The translations under genes were made by a program, and so were the position numbers. Below the pieces are notes generated by a model that saw only the letters and a program-made list of their open reading frames with translations, was not told the DNA's origin and did no database searches. A stretch of 64,000 nt of DNA from RUG11237 sp045119215 (GTDB lineage Bacteria; Bacillota; Clostridia; Lachnospirales; Lachnospiraceae): contig JBGVDD010000055.1 in NCBI GenBank assembly GCA_045119215.1, forward strand, positions 60,480 to 124,479, written 5' to 3'. Each line of letters begins with the position of its first letter. Positions within the stretch are counted from its first letter, which is position 1. Shown here in pieces: positions 44,904-52,205 of this stretch.

Positions 44904-45529
44904 AATTTTTGATAAATCCATGTTTATGCCTCCTTTGTCTTGTTTTCATAGACGGGAAAAGTTACAACCCCTTTCATATTCCTTTGGACAGGAAATCTGA
45001 TTTTGAACGAAAATTTTTTCATCTTTCATTGGATTTCTTTTTCCTTCACTATCCAATGGACAGTTTTTGTCGAAATGGGCAAGATTTTTTTTATCTATCG
45101 CATTACTCTGAACAGAAATTTCTAAAAATGACCCGTTTTCCCTCTCACTTTTATTAGTAAGGGATTTGAGCATTTTCCTATTCGAAGGAAATTTTTTCTC
45201 CCCTCTAATCCTCCCAATTACATAAGTGCCGATTTTAAACTAAAGATTTTGAAACTTTTTAAAATTTTTCTCTTCTGAATAGCAGTGTATTGGCAAAAGG
45301 AGAATTCCGAATTTCAGCGCAAAAAAATTTAATTATTTTCAAACTCATGCATGTAGTGTTGTTGCCTTTCTACTCATTACAAAAAATAAATGGAGGCTTT
45401 TTCCGAAAAAAAACAAAAAAATATTGAAAATAGTCTCTTTGCAATTTCGCGACAATTTGTGTTGGAGGAGGCATAGGTCTCTATCTCAAATTTCTGTAGA
45501 TGTAGTTCTTCCTCCTTGCAACATTAATA

Positions 45530-45558
45530 TTGATTTTATTCGTTTATGCGTATATACT
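45530..45558 (+). promoter_or_regulatory. Promoter of the DNA methyltransferase gene
   Basis: TTGATT (45530-45535), 17 bp, TATACT (45553-45558). The leader to the ATG is short, about 20 nt, and carries AGGAGG. Confidence 0.7.
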
Positions 45559-45585
45559 ATTTATTATAATATTTAGGAGGCTATT

Positions 45586-47751
45586 ATGGATTATATATCA
45601 GTCAAAGAAGCTGCAGAAAAATTTCAGATATCTGAAAGGCGTGTACAAAAACTCTGTGAGACAAATAGAATTGATGGATGCAGTATGGTTAGTGGCGTTT
45701 GGTTAATTCCTGTTGAAGCTGTCAAGCCTTCAGACGGGAGATTATCTAAAACACCTGATTCCGAAGATTTTTTATCATTAAAAGAACTTTGTGAAGAATT
45801 ATCTATTTCTACTGCTACAGGAAGGAATTGGATAAAATTAGGAAAACTCACGCCTGGGTATACAGACAAGAAAACACCTTACTTTTCTAAAAAATATGTT
45901 GCAACCTTACGCGCCGAACTCCAATCTGGAGAAAACATGGCTTTGAAAAGTAGAAGAAACAAAAAGTTTATATCCGGCAATTTCTTATACAATTCCTACG
46001 TTTCAGAGCAATGCAAAAATATACCTACTTTGCAAAAACTATTAGCCCTAGCATCAGACAGTAAAATTGATTTAGATGTTGCAACCATTCAACTATTAGT
46101 CGCAGACTGTGCATTACATTTATTTATTTCCAAAAACAATATACAAACAAATGAACACAATAATGTATTGTTACAATTTCTTCAAAAAGAACTTTCAATA
46201 GGAGAATATGATCGTTTAATTTCTGACTTAATAGAAGATACAGATTTTGCCATAAACTTTTGTAAAAAACACCCTTTATTTTTCAATATGGAATATATTT
46301 ATGAAACCAACGAAGATGTATTAGGTCTTATCTATATTTCCTGTAAAAATATCGGGAACAGAAAAGCTACTGGTTCATATTATACTTCTACAAAAGTTGT
46401 TAAAACCCTTATTAACAAACTTAATTTTCAAGAGTCACAGAAAATACTAGACCCTTGTTGTGGAACCGGAAACTTCCTCTTGCAGCTACCAGAACACATT
46501 ACATTTGATTCAGTGTATGGCAACGATATAGATACAGCAAGCGTCAAAATCACTAGACTAAATATGGCGTTAAAATATGGTGTTCCTATCACAGCAATTT
46601 ACGACCATATAACTGAGTTGGACTATTTGATTAACTACACAAACAAAGATTTCCAATATATAATTGGTAATCCACCTTGGGGATATGAATTTTCAGAAGA
46701 CGAGAAATCAAAACTTAGAAGTATATACAAATCTACTTCCGGGAAAAATATCGAATCTTACGATGTGTTTATTGAACAGGCTCTTAACCATCTTGCAGAT
46801 GATGGACATTTAGCATATGTACTTCCAGAAGCAATACTAAATGTTAAAGCACATACAGATATTCGTAAAATAATACTCGAAAGCTGTTCAATCAAAAATC
46901 TTGATTTTTTAGGTAACGCATTTGATGGTGTACAATGTCCATGTATTATTCTAGATTTACAATGTACACATTCTGCTCTCTCAACTTTAGGTATGAATGT
47001 CAATACAGGTACTGATACATTTACGATTAACACAGAGCGCACAGTAAGTCCCGAATACTTTAGTTTTACAACAGCAGATGCCGAATACAATGTTATGAAT
47101 AAAATCAGAAACGTTCCAAACGCATCTTACCTACTTGGGAATGCAGATTTTGCATTAGGAATCGTAACAGGAAATAACAAGGAATATATTTCTGATAAAA
47201 AGACTGAATCGAATGAAATGGTATTAAAAGGTGCTGATATCAGCAAATATCACATCAACCCAACCACCAATTACATCATTTTTAAGCCTGAAAGTTTCCA
47301 ACAGATAGCACCAACAGAAATGTATCGTGCTCAAGAAAAACTATTATACAGATTCATAAGTAGTCAATTAGTTTTTGCCTATGACGATAAACAAACACTT
47401 TCACTTAACAGCTGTAATATTGTCATACCTAAAATACCGGGTATAAAAATGAAATATGTACTCGCAATACTGAATTCCAGAATTGCACAATTCATTTATA
47501 AAAGAGAATTTAATTCTGTAAAGGTATTACGTTCGCATATCGAGAATATTCCTATTCCGAAAGTGGATGAATCAACACAAGATAGCATTATTACCCTTAC
47601 AGAAAAACTTATATCTGGGCTTGAAATACTTGAAGCAGCAAAAGTATATGACGAATTAGATATCCTTGTTTCTCAGGTATTTAACCTAAATTCAGACGAG
47701 TTCGAAATCATAAAGAAAGCCGTTGATGGAGAAAACAAATTTTTAGCCTAA
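45586..47751 (+). CDS. N6-adenine DNA methyltransferase with N-terminal HTH pair
   Basis: A 721-residue protein. Two helix-turn-helix segments of excisionase/MerR style open it (ISVKEAAEKFQISERRVQKLCETN, and LSLKELCEELSISTATGRNWIKLG at about 62-85). The methyltransferase core has ATGSYYTS (261-268), SAM-binding DPCCGTGNF (289-297), GNDID and catalytic NPPWGY (362-367), as in gamma-type N6-adenine enzymes. A TaqI-type target-recognition region follows (LNSCNIVIPKIPGIKMKYVLAILNS, IENIPIPK). It probably protects DNA against the nucleases encoded convergently. A type IIG activity is not supported, since no PD-(D/E)XK is visible within. Confidence 0.85.
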   Translation: MDYISVKEAAEKFQISERRVQKLCETNRIDGCSMVSGVWLIPVEAVKPSDGRLSKTPDSEDFLSLKELCEELSISTATGRNWIKLGKLTPGYTDKKTPYFSKKYVATLRAELQSGENMALKSRRNKKFISGNFLYNSYVSEQCKNIPTLQKLLALASDSKIDLDVATIQLLVADCALHLFISKNNIQTNEHNNVLLQFLQKELSIGEYDRLISDLIEDTDFAINFCKKHPLFFNMEYIYETNEDVLGLIYISCKNIGNRKATGSYYTSTKVVKTLINKLNFQESQKILDPCCGTGNFLLQLPEHITFDSVYGNDIDTASVKITRLNMALKYGVPITAIYDHITELDYLINYTNKDFQYIIGNPPWGYEFSEDEKSKLRSIYKSTSGKNIESYDVFIEQALNHLADDGHLAYVLPEAILNVKAHTDIRKIILESCSIKNLDFLGNAFDGVQCPCIILDLQCTHSALSTLGMNVNTGTDTFTINTERTVSPEYFSFTTADAEYNVMNKIRNVPNASYLLGNADFALGIVTGNNKEYISDKKTESNEMVLKGADISKYHINPTTNYIIFKPESFQQIAPTEMYRAQEKLLYRFISSQLVFAYDDKQTLSLNSCNIVIPKIPGIKMKYVLAILNSRIAQFIYKREFNSVKVLRSHIENIPIPKVDESTQDSIITLTEKLISGLEILEAAKVYDELDILVSQVFNLNSDEFEIIKKAVDGENKFLA

Positions 47752-47761
47752 TCATCAAATA

Positions 47762-47794
47762 AGCCAATGCCTAAATTGACATTGGCTCATTTTT
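47762..47794 (+). terminator. Terminator of the methyltransferase gene
   Basis: AGCCAATG (47762-47769) pairs with CATTGGCT (47780-47787), followed by CATTTTTAT. It separates the convergent methyltransferase and nuclease genes. Confidence 0.75.
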
Positions 47795-47799
47795 ATATT

Positions 47800-48531
47800 T
47801 TATAATTGTCCTTTTTTTCTAACAGCATCTAGAACATCTTTCTCGTCTACAAGAAATGATTCTAATTCTTCCTCGGTCATAAATACCTGCCCTTCGAAGA
47901 CTTCCACTCCTGCAACACCGGTATTTTCATTTCTATGCTGCGAACCTAATTTACCAGTCTTTTGCAACTCATCACTTGTAAGTACCCAATATAACAAATC
48001 ATCTCGGCATACCCCAATCCAAATAAAAACATCACAACAAGAGGGTTTTAACTGCTGATAATGATACTTAAAACCATTAGCTGTAGCTTCTGAATGTAGA
48101 TACGCCCTGCTAGCAAGACTACCGCCAGTTTTAGTACTATTTGCTCTACAAGCCTTTACTTCAACTCTTATTCCATCCAACCATAAATCGAATTCTCCAT
48201 CAAAATCTGGATAGATTGATGATATATTTTCCTTTGTAGCTTTAACAAACTCTGGGAATAAACCTAATATGTGTTTCTCTCCCCATGTTTCGCCCAATGT
48301 ACGTGGAACCATATCAAATAAATCTAGGTACTGATTCCTCTTTGCATACTCATTATGTAATTCCATATATTTTTTATAATCAATAGTCTGCGTTGCTAAA
48401 AGATAAGCCAACATTCTTCCTTCTGTGCTGAACGTGAATACTGCCTTCTCACTTTTAATTACCTCTATAGTATTCTTATCTCCGCCAGACTGACCAAGTA
48501 ACATATCCAATTGGTTTCTTAATTCTTTCAT
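47800..48531 (-). CDS. PD-(D/E)XK protein, probable restriction subunit (second)
   Basis: A 243-residue protein. A candidate nuclease site is FDGEFDLWLDGIRVEVKA: Asp115 and Glu124-x-Lys126, with an upstream acidic helix (ETWGEKH, residues 81-87). The surrounding region is short of family matches, as is usual for restriction enzymes. It follows the other PD-(D/E)XK gene by 18 nt and is convergent with the methyltransferase. Either a two-subunit enzyme or a nuclease with an accessory nuclease is possible. Confidence 0.6.
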   Translation of the reverse strand: MKELRNQLDMLLGQSGGDKNTIEVIKSEKAVFTFSTEGRMLAYLLATQTIDYKKYMELHNEYAKRNQYLDLFDMVPRTLGETWGEKHILGLFPEFVKATKENISSIYPDFDGEFDLWLDGIRVEVKACRANSTKTGGSLASRAYLHSEATANGFKYHYQQLKPSCCDVFIWIGVCRDDLLYWVLTSDELQKTGKLGSQHRNENTGVAGVEVFEGQVFMTEEELESFLVDEKDVLDAVRKKGQL

Positions 48532-48549
48532 TTGTATCTATCTTCCTTT

Positions 48550-49512
48550 CTATTCAGCAACTTCACTTAAAAGTTCATATAAATCCTTATATGATAGCCA
48601 TCCACAAAAATGACCACTTTCCTCGATATGCCATGTAAAGTTTTTTTCTGTAAAATGCATTTGTCCTTCCGCTTTGTCATTACCACGATGCTGGAACGGT
48701 GATGTATCGGGTACCCTCTCAGTCACCGGAAATTGTGCATCACAAAACTCAAAATACCTTCTACAAATATCTCTAAGACGTTCGATATGCTGTCCTTGAA
48801 ACATTCTATTATTATCTTCTATTTCAAAGATAATATTATCCCATGGTTCTTTCATATTGTGATTTGCAACATACTCCTGTGCAGCACCTGCATATGGATT
48901 TCTTGTATCTACAATATATTGAAATTTATTTTGAACTTCTATCAATGATTGATATACTACATCATCTTCCACATCGTCAGTTTCTATCATTTCTAATGTT
49001 TTACTAATGTCCGTTTTAGGCGATATTGTTTTTGACTTAGATACAAAATACTGAGCTGTCATTATATCTTTCATTTCCTGTGATGACATAGAAAAAATAG
49101 CTATTTGATCATCAAAAAACAAACCATAATAGATTCGATCAAATTCAAATGCTTTTATCTGCTGTATATTACTATTAAAAACTCTCTGTACTTCTCCGCT
49201 TGTAGCATCTTCACACGCCACACGCCTTAACTGTGGAAGAGCATTATCCATGCACACTCTTAAGCAATTTTCCAATGTTAAATCTTCCTCTTTAAATTCC
49301 ACCCTAGAAAATTTAACCTCTATCCTCGTGTTTTCTTCATCTGTCAAATCATAGTTTGTCTTTCCTTCTACAACTGATAAGCCGTACTGTCTAGCAATCA
49401 TATACTCTGCTACTTTACCGAATCTTCGTGTGTTCATGTTAAAAATACCATCACGAAGTTTCTGTTGTGCTTCATTCAAATCCAAATCATGAATTTTATA
49501 TGATAAAGCCAT
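48550..49512 (-). CDS. PD-(D/E)XK protein, probable restriction endonuclease (first)
   Basis: A 320-residue protein with an N-terminal nuclease-like core: FGKVAEYMIARQYGL (Glu36) followed by YDLTDEENTRIEVKFSR (Asp55, Glu65-x-Lys67), a compact PD-(D/E)XK set. The C-terminal 200 residues are unassigned and may recognise DNA. Its ATG shares one base with the stop of the HTH gene upstream (TAATG), so the two are co-translated. Confidence 0.65.
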   Translation of the reverse strand: MALSYKIHDLDLNEAQQKLRDGIFNMNTRRFGKVAEYMIARQYGLSVVEGKTNYDLTDEENTRIEVKFSRVEFKEEDLTLENCLRVCMDNALPQLRRVACEDATSGEVQRVFNSNIQQIKAFEFDRIYYGLFFDDQIAIFSMSSQEMKDIMTAQYFVSKSKTISPKTDISKTLEMIETDDVEDDVVYQSLIEVQNKFQYIVDTRNPYAGAAQEYVANHNMKEPWDNIIFEIEDNNRMFQGQHIERLRDICRRYFEFCDAQFPVTERVPDTSPFQHRGNDKAEGQMHFTEKNFTWHIEESGHFCGWLSYKDLYELLSEVAE

Positions 49513-49739
49513 TATTCTCCCTCCTCCATTTTTTCAATCACGACAAAAAGAGCCGAAACAGAAACATCAAACCCATCCGCTATCTTATATATATTCTGAA
49601 GGGAAATATTACGCTTTCCAGCTTCAACTGATGCATAATAAGTTCTATCCATACCAATAGATAATGCAAACTTTTCCTGACTTAACCCTGTTTCTTCTCT
49701 CAGTTTCTTTATTGCTAATCCAAATTTTTTCTGAATCAT
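49512..49739 (-). CDS. XRE-type HTH regulator, restriction-modification controller
   Basis: A 75-residue single-domain regulator with the classic helix-turn-helix LREETGLSQEKFALSIGMDRTYYASVEAGKRNISLQNIYKIA. Size, position and coupling to the nuclease gene match C-proteins that time restriction enzyme expression. A candidate operator (49777-49808) lies just upstream. The start follows GGAGGA. Confidence 0.85.
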   Translation of the reverse strand: MIQKKFGLAIKKLREETGLSQEKFALSIGMDRTYYASVEAGKRNISLQNIYKIADGFDVSVSALFVVIEKMEEGE

Positions 49740-49776
49740 GGTTCTAATTCCTCCAATTTAAATATTCTATATTTTA

Positions 49777-49808
49777 TGTGACTTTGAGGCAACGGATTAT
49801 AAGTCACA
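49777..49808 (-). promoter_or_regulatory. C-box-like operator over the controller promoter
   Basis: A perfect 8-bp inverted repeat, TGTGACTT (49777-49784) and AAGTCACA (49801-49808), with a 16-bp spacer. On the minus strand a TATAAT begins inside the distal arm, so the controller could regulate its own promoter. No good -35 is seen, consistent with an activator-dependent promoter. Confidence 0.55.
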
Positions 49809-49825
49809 AAACAAACATAAAAATA

Positions 49826-49853
49826 CGCCAAGTGAAAATTTCTCACTTAGCGC
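49826..49853 (-). terminator. Terminator of the ASCH-like gene
   Basis: CGCCAAGTGA (49826-49835) pairs with TCACTTAGCG (49843-49852), and a T-rich run follows on the minus strand. Confidence 0.7.
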
Positions 49854-49864
49854 ATCAAACATCA

Positions 49865-50332
49865 TTATAAAATACAGATATCATCTTTACGGATATCACT
49901 AAAATCATTTTCTATTTGGTAGCCTGTATATTGTTTATTTGCATCAAGCCATTTTAATACATCCGGCTTATTATCTAAAAAATGGAATGAAATAGGTATC
50001 TTTAATTCTGGATACTTTTCTTGAAGCTCAACTATGCTTATAGGTTCTATTTCCTTAAACCACAGTACCTTCATCGCAAATTTATTTCTCTGCATAAAAT
50101 CCTGTATACGAGCAACGGCCTCCCTATCATCTTGATACTGAAGCAACCAATCTGATAATAGTTCTCTCCGAGATAACCCTATCTCTGCCACTATCTGTTG
50201 TCGTGGTTTACCTAAATACAAAAAAGCTCGCACTTCTTCATTACAGAACTTCTTTCTGTGTTCAAATATCTTATCTCCATTTCTTAATGCCGGATACCAC
50301 TTTTCATCAAAGCTTAGCAGTATCGTTCTCAT
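49865..50332 (-). CDS. ASCH/PUA-like domain protein
   Basis: A 155-residue protein. The N-terminal LSFDEKWYPALRNGDKIFEHRKKF and FLYLGKPRQQIVAEIGL match the start of ASCH-type beta-barrels (WxxxIxxGxKxxExR-like, then a strand with xxGxxxxI). ASCH/EVE folds bind RNA or modified nucleotides. Next to the restriction cassette it may be an accessory, but it has its own terminator and no nuclease motif. The start lies behind AAGGAAGTG. Confidence 0.6.
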   Translation of the reverse strand: MRTILLSFDEKWYPALRNGDKIFEHRKKFCNEEVRAFLYLGKPRQQIVAEIGLSRRELLSDWLLQYQDDREAVARIQDFMQRNKFAMKVLWFKEIEPISIVELQEKYPELKIPISFHFLDNKPDVLKWLDANKQYTGYQIENDFSDIRKDDICIL

Positions 50333-51035
50333 AATTCACTTCCTTTTCTCAAACATCCAACCTTGCCCCCTTAGTAGTAATGTCGGTAGTATCATTCATT
50401 TCATCTGCCCCATTTTGCCCTGCGTTGCCCCACTTTACAAAGTCCTGCATTATAGTAAAACTGGAGTGCCGGGCATACGAAAAGCACTCGAATCATAATT
50501 TTTTCTCCTCTCAAAATGCCCTATAATGCCGTGTTTTGGGGCGTTTTGCCCACTTCTGCTAGAGCATGAATTTTTAAGCTGTAAACTACACTTTTTGCAA
50601 AATAGTGCAAAACGGAGCAATTCAATGCCGTGTGTAGTAGTCAAATCGTAGTCAATACACCCGGTAGTTACTACCGCCGAAGGTGGGTGCATTTTGCTTT
50701 TTGGGTGGATGCAAATTCCTCTCTAGGGGGGGGCAAGGTGGGTGCAAATTTAACGATAGGGTATGCTTTGGAACACCCCCTATTCCATCATACACTGTCG
50801 AGCGAAAAACTTCAGTTTTCTTTTCTAACACATCAACTCTACAAACTGGAATTTGGTGTGGTCTTTAATCCGTCCTCAGCCTTATTACAGTCAATGCGTA
50901 ATAGTTTGTTATCGAAAGTGGTTGTATCAATACTATTGTAATATTGGTTATATGTAGCATATATAGGCTTTAGAGCGTGCCAGGGTACCTGGTTCACTGG
51001 CTCGCCCACTAGCAGGCAAGCCCCCGTGATACATT
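50333..51035. other. Degenerate stretch with Gly-rich GC tracts, no supported gene
   Basis: About 700 bp without a convincing gene. It contains three GGTGG(G/A)TGCA direct repeats (about 50681-50750), an eight-G run near 50727, and a TGGGGCAA/GGGCAAAATGGGGCA-like tract near 50415. That tract reads as the tail of an integrase-like frame on the minus strand (FVKWGNAGQNGADE). A GTGCCAGGGTAC repeat sits at 50973. Probably mobile-element debris. Confidence 0.5.
50973..51005. repeat. GTGCCAGGGTAC imperfect palindrome, copy 2
   Basis: GAGCGTGCCAGGGTACC with GGTTCACTGGCTCGC: outer GAGCG-type ends and an imperfect inner palindrome. It lies just downstream of the CPBP gene stop. Confidence 0.65.
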
Positions 51036-51503
51036 TTATTTCATCATAAGCAACCCTATGGTTGCAAGTAAATTATTTAGAATATGAAGTGCCATTGGTA
51101 TTGTCGTGTTTTCCGTTTTGTAAACTACAAAACCATACACCAGTCCGGTGGTTAAAATCGATAAATTAGAAAGCAGTTCCAGCAAAGTCAACATGTGCAT
51201 ATGCAAAAGCATAAATGCTAACGAAGATAGCATTACACATAAGTATGCAGGAATTTTTTCACCACATACTTGAACTGCAAATACTCGAAACACAAATTCC
51301 TCTGTTAACGGACCAAGTATTCCAAACACCAAAAGAAGTACAAAACCCGGCAATAGCTTCATTATGCCTGCCTGGGCTTCACCTACCATTGAGCTATAAT
51401 CCGGGCAAATCAAAATACTAGGAATTGATACCACATTCTGCAGAATAATATCTGCAAAAAAAGCGCCCACAAGCCATAAACAGGATTTGAGTGGCTTTAG
51501 CAA
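51036..51503 (-). CDS. CPBP-family intramembrane protease, N-terminally shortened
   Basis: 155 residues with four or five membrane segments and the CPBP catalytic motifs TEEFVFR (EExxxR), LLHMHM and the late ALHILNN (HxxxN). Typical members have further N-terminal helices. Here the only start is a TTG inside the HTH gene on another frame, with no clear ribosome-binding site. It therefore looks like the 3' part of a CPBP gene joined to a truncated HTH gene by a deletion. Confidence 0.65.
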   Translation of the reverse strand: MLKPLKSCLWLVGAFFADIILQNVVSIPSILICPDYSSMVGEAQAGIMKLLPGFVLLLVFGILGPLTEEFVFRVFAVQVCGEKIPAYLCVMLSSLAFMLLHMHMLTLLELLSNLSILTTGLVYGFVVYKTENTTIPMALHILNNLLATIGLLMMK

Positions 51504-51660
51504 GTGGCTCTAAAGTTTCAATATCAGGAAAACCATGTCCATTTTCCCACCTGCTAATGGCCTTGTCCGTCACCATAAGTTTTTCGGCCAGTTCTTTTTG
51601 AGTCAAATTGTTATCTTTGCGTTTTTTTGAAATAAACGCTCCAAATTGTTGTGCATCCAT
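51418..51660 (-). pseudogene. XRE-type HTH gene truncated into the CPBP gene
   Basis: The first 57 residues are a complete XRE domain (ISKKRKDNNLTQKELAEKLMVTDKAISRWENGHGFPD). After LAKAT the frame runs 22 residues through DNA that codes for the CPBP protein in another frame. Regulators of this type usually carry a longer C-terminal part, so an internal deletion is likely. The regulator domain may still be made. Confidence 0.65.
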
Positions 51661-51760
51661 ATATACCCTCCTGCAGTTGAGTCATCTACTTCATTATCTA
51701 AATTCTGTTGCAAAAGTCAATCTACGATTCATAGACCCACGTATTTTCCTAGAAATTATT

Positions 51761-51792
51761 AGCGTGCCAGGGTACTCGGTTCACTGGCTCGC
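51761..51792. repeat. GTGCCAGGGTAC imperfect palindrome, copy 3
   Basis: AGCGTGCCAGGGTACTC with GGTTCACTGGCTCGC; it shares all but a few bases with copies 1 and 2. It lies 29 bp before the hairpin at 51821. Confidence 0.65.
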
Positions 51793-51820
51793 TTCAGATA
51801 AAAATAAACGGTTCTTTGTA

Positions 51821-51872
51821 GGAAAACGGGGTCGTATCCAGCTCCGCTAAGATGGATACGACCCCGTTTTCC
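51821..51872. repeat. 52-bp GGGGTCG hairpin, copy 1
   Basis: Perfect 20-bp arms at 51821-51840 and 51853-51872 (core GGGGTCGTATCC/GGATACGACCCC) around a 12-base loop. It resembles a terminator but belongs to a repeat family; copy 2 is at 61658. Confidence 0.8.
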
Positions 51873-51948
51873 ATGGGTAGGTTATTCCCTCTGCACCCGG
51901 TGATATCTTTGACGGGAGGGTTTTCAAGAAATCCTCAAATCAAGGTTC

Positions 51949-52179
51949 TTACTCTTCAAATTCCACCGTCACATTATACCCGCTGCTCAACGTCTCCACC
52001 TCTGTAACCACACCCTCAAATACCGTAAGTCTCTCGCTAAATTTATAGTTTGCAGACATTGCCACCGCTGGTTTTATGGTGTAGTAATATGAGGTAGGTA
52101 ACACTCCTTCTGTCACCTCTACTTTATCTCCGGGTTTTACCAAACCTTCTCTTTCCATTTTAAAAACCATGGAACGCAT
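51949..52179 (-). CDS. Hypothetical protein (76 aa)
   Basis: A small soluble protein (MRSMVFKMEREGLVKPGDKV at the start) with predicted beta strands: YYYTIKPAVAMSANYKF, then TVFEGVVTEVETLSSGYNVTVEF. No family is recognised. The ATG at 52179 is chosen because AAGGA is 6 nt upstream, while the ATG at 52185 abuts it. It lies 26 nt beyond trkH on the same strand and may be co-transcribed. Confidence 0.6.
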   Translation of the reverse strand: MRSMVFKMEREGLVKPGDKVEVTEGVLPTSYYYTIKPAVAMSANYKFSERLTVFEGVVTEVETLSSGYNVTVEFEE

Positions 52180-52205
52180 AAACATCCTTCTTTCTTCATT
52201 TTAAA

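Larger units (their letters stand above)
44755..45585. other. Non-coding stretch between toxin-antitoxin and methyltransferase genes
   Basis: No convincing gene is seen in these 830 bp. The short frames have no family match and poor start sites. The stretch holds one GTGCCAGGGTAC repeat (44864-44903) and the methyltransferase promoter at its right end. The rest is AT-rich with A and T runs, probably decayed accessory DNA. Confidence 0.6.

Noticed and set aside
44946..45173. A 75-codon minus-strand frame in the 44.8-45.5 kb gap
   Set aside because: No family resemblance and a poor start; low-complexity AT-rich DNA can produce it.
50630..50941. A 103-codon plus-strand frame
   Set aside because: No ribosome-binding site, no recognisable domain, and it spans the G-run and direct repeats; treated as non-coding.
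51821..51872. Simple terminator
   Set aside because: The stem is long and perfect but has a homologue at 61658 with a conserved loop, so it is listed as a repeat family, though it may also terminate.
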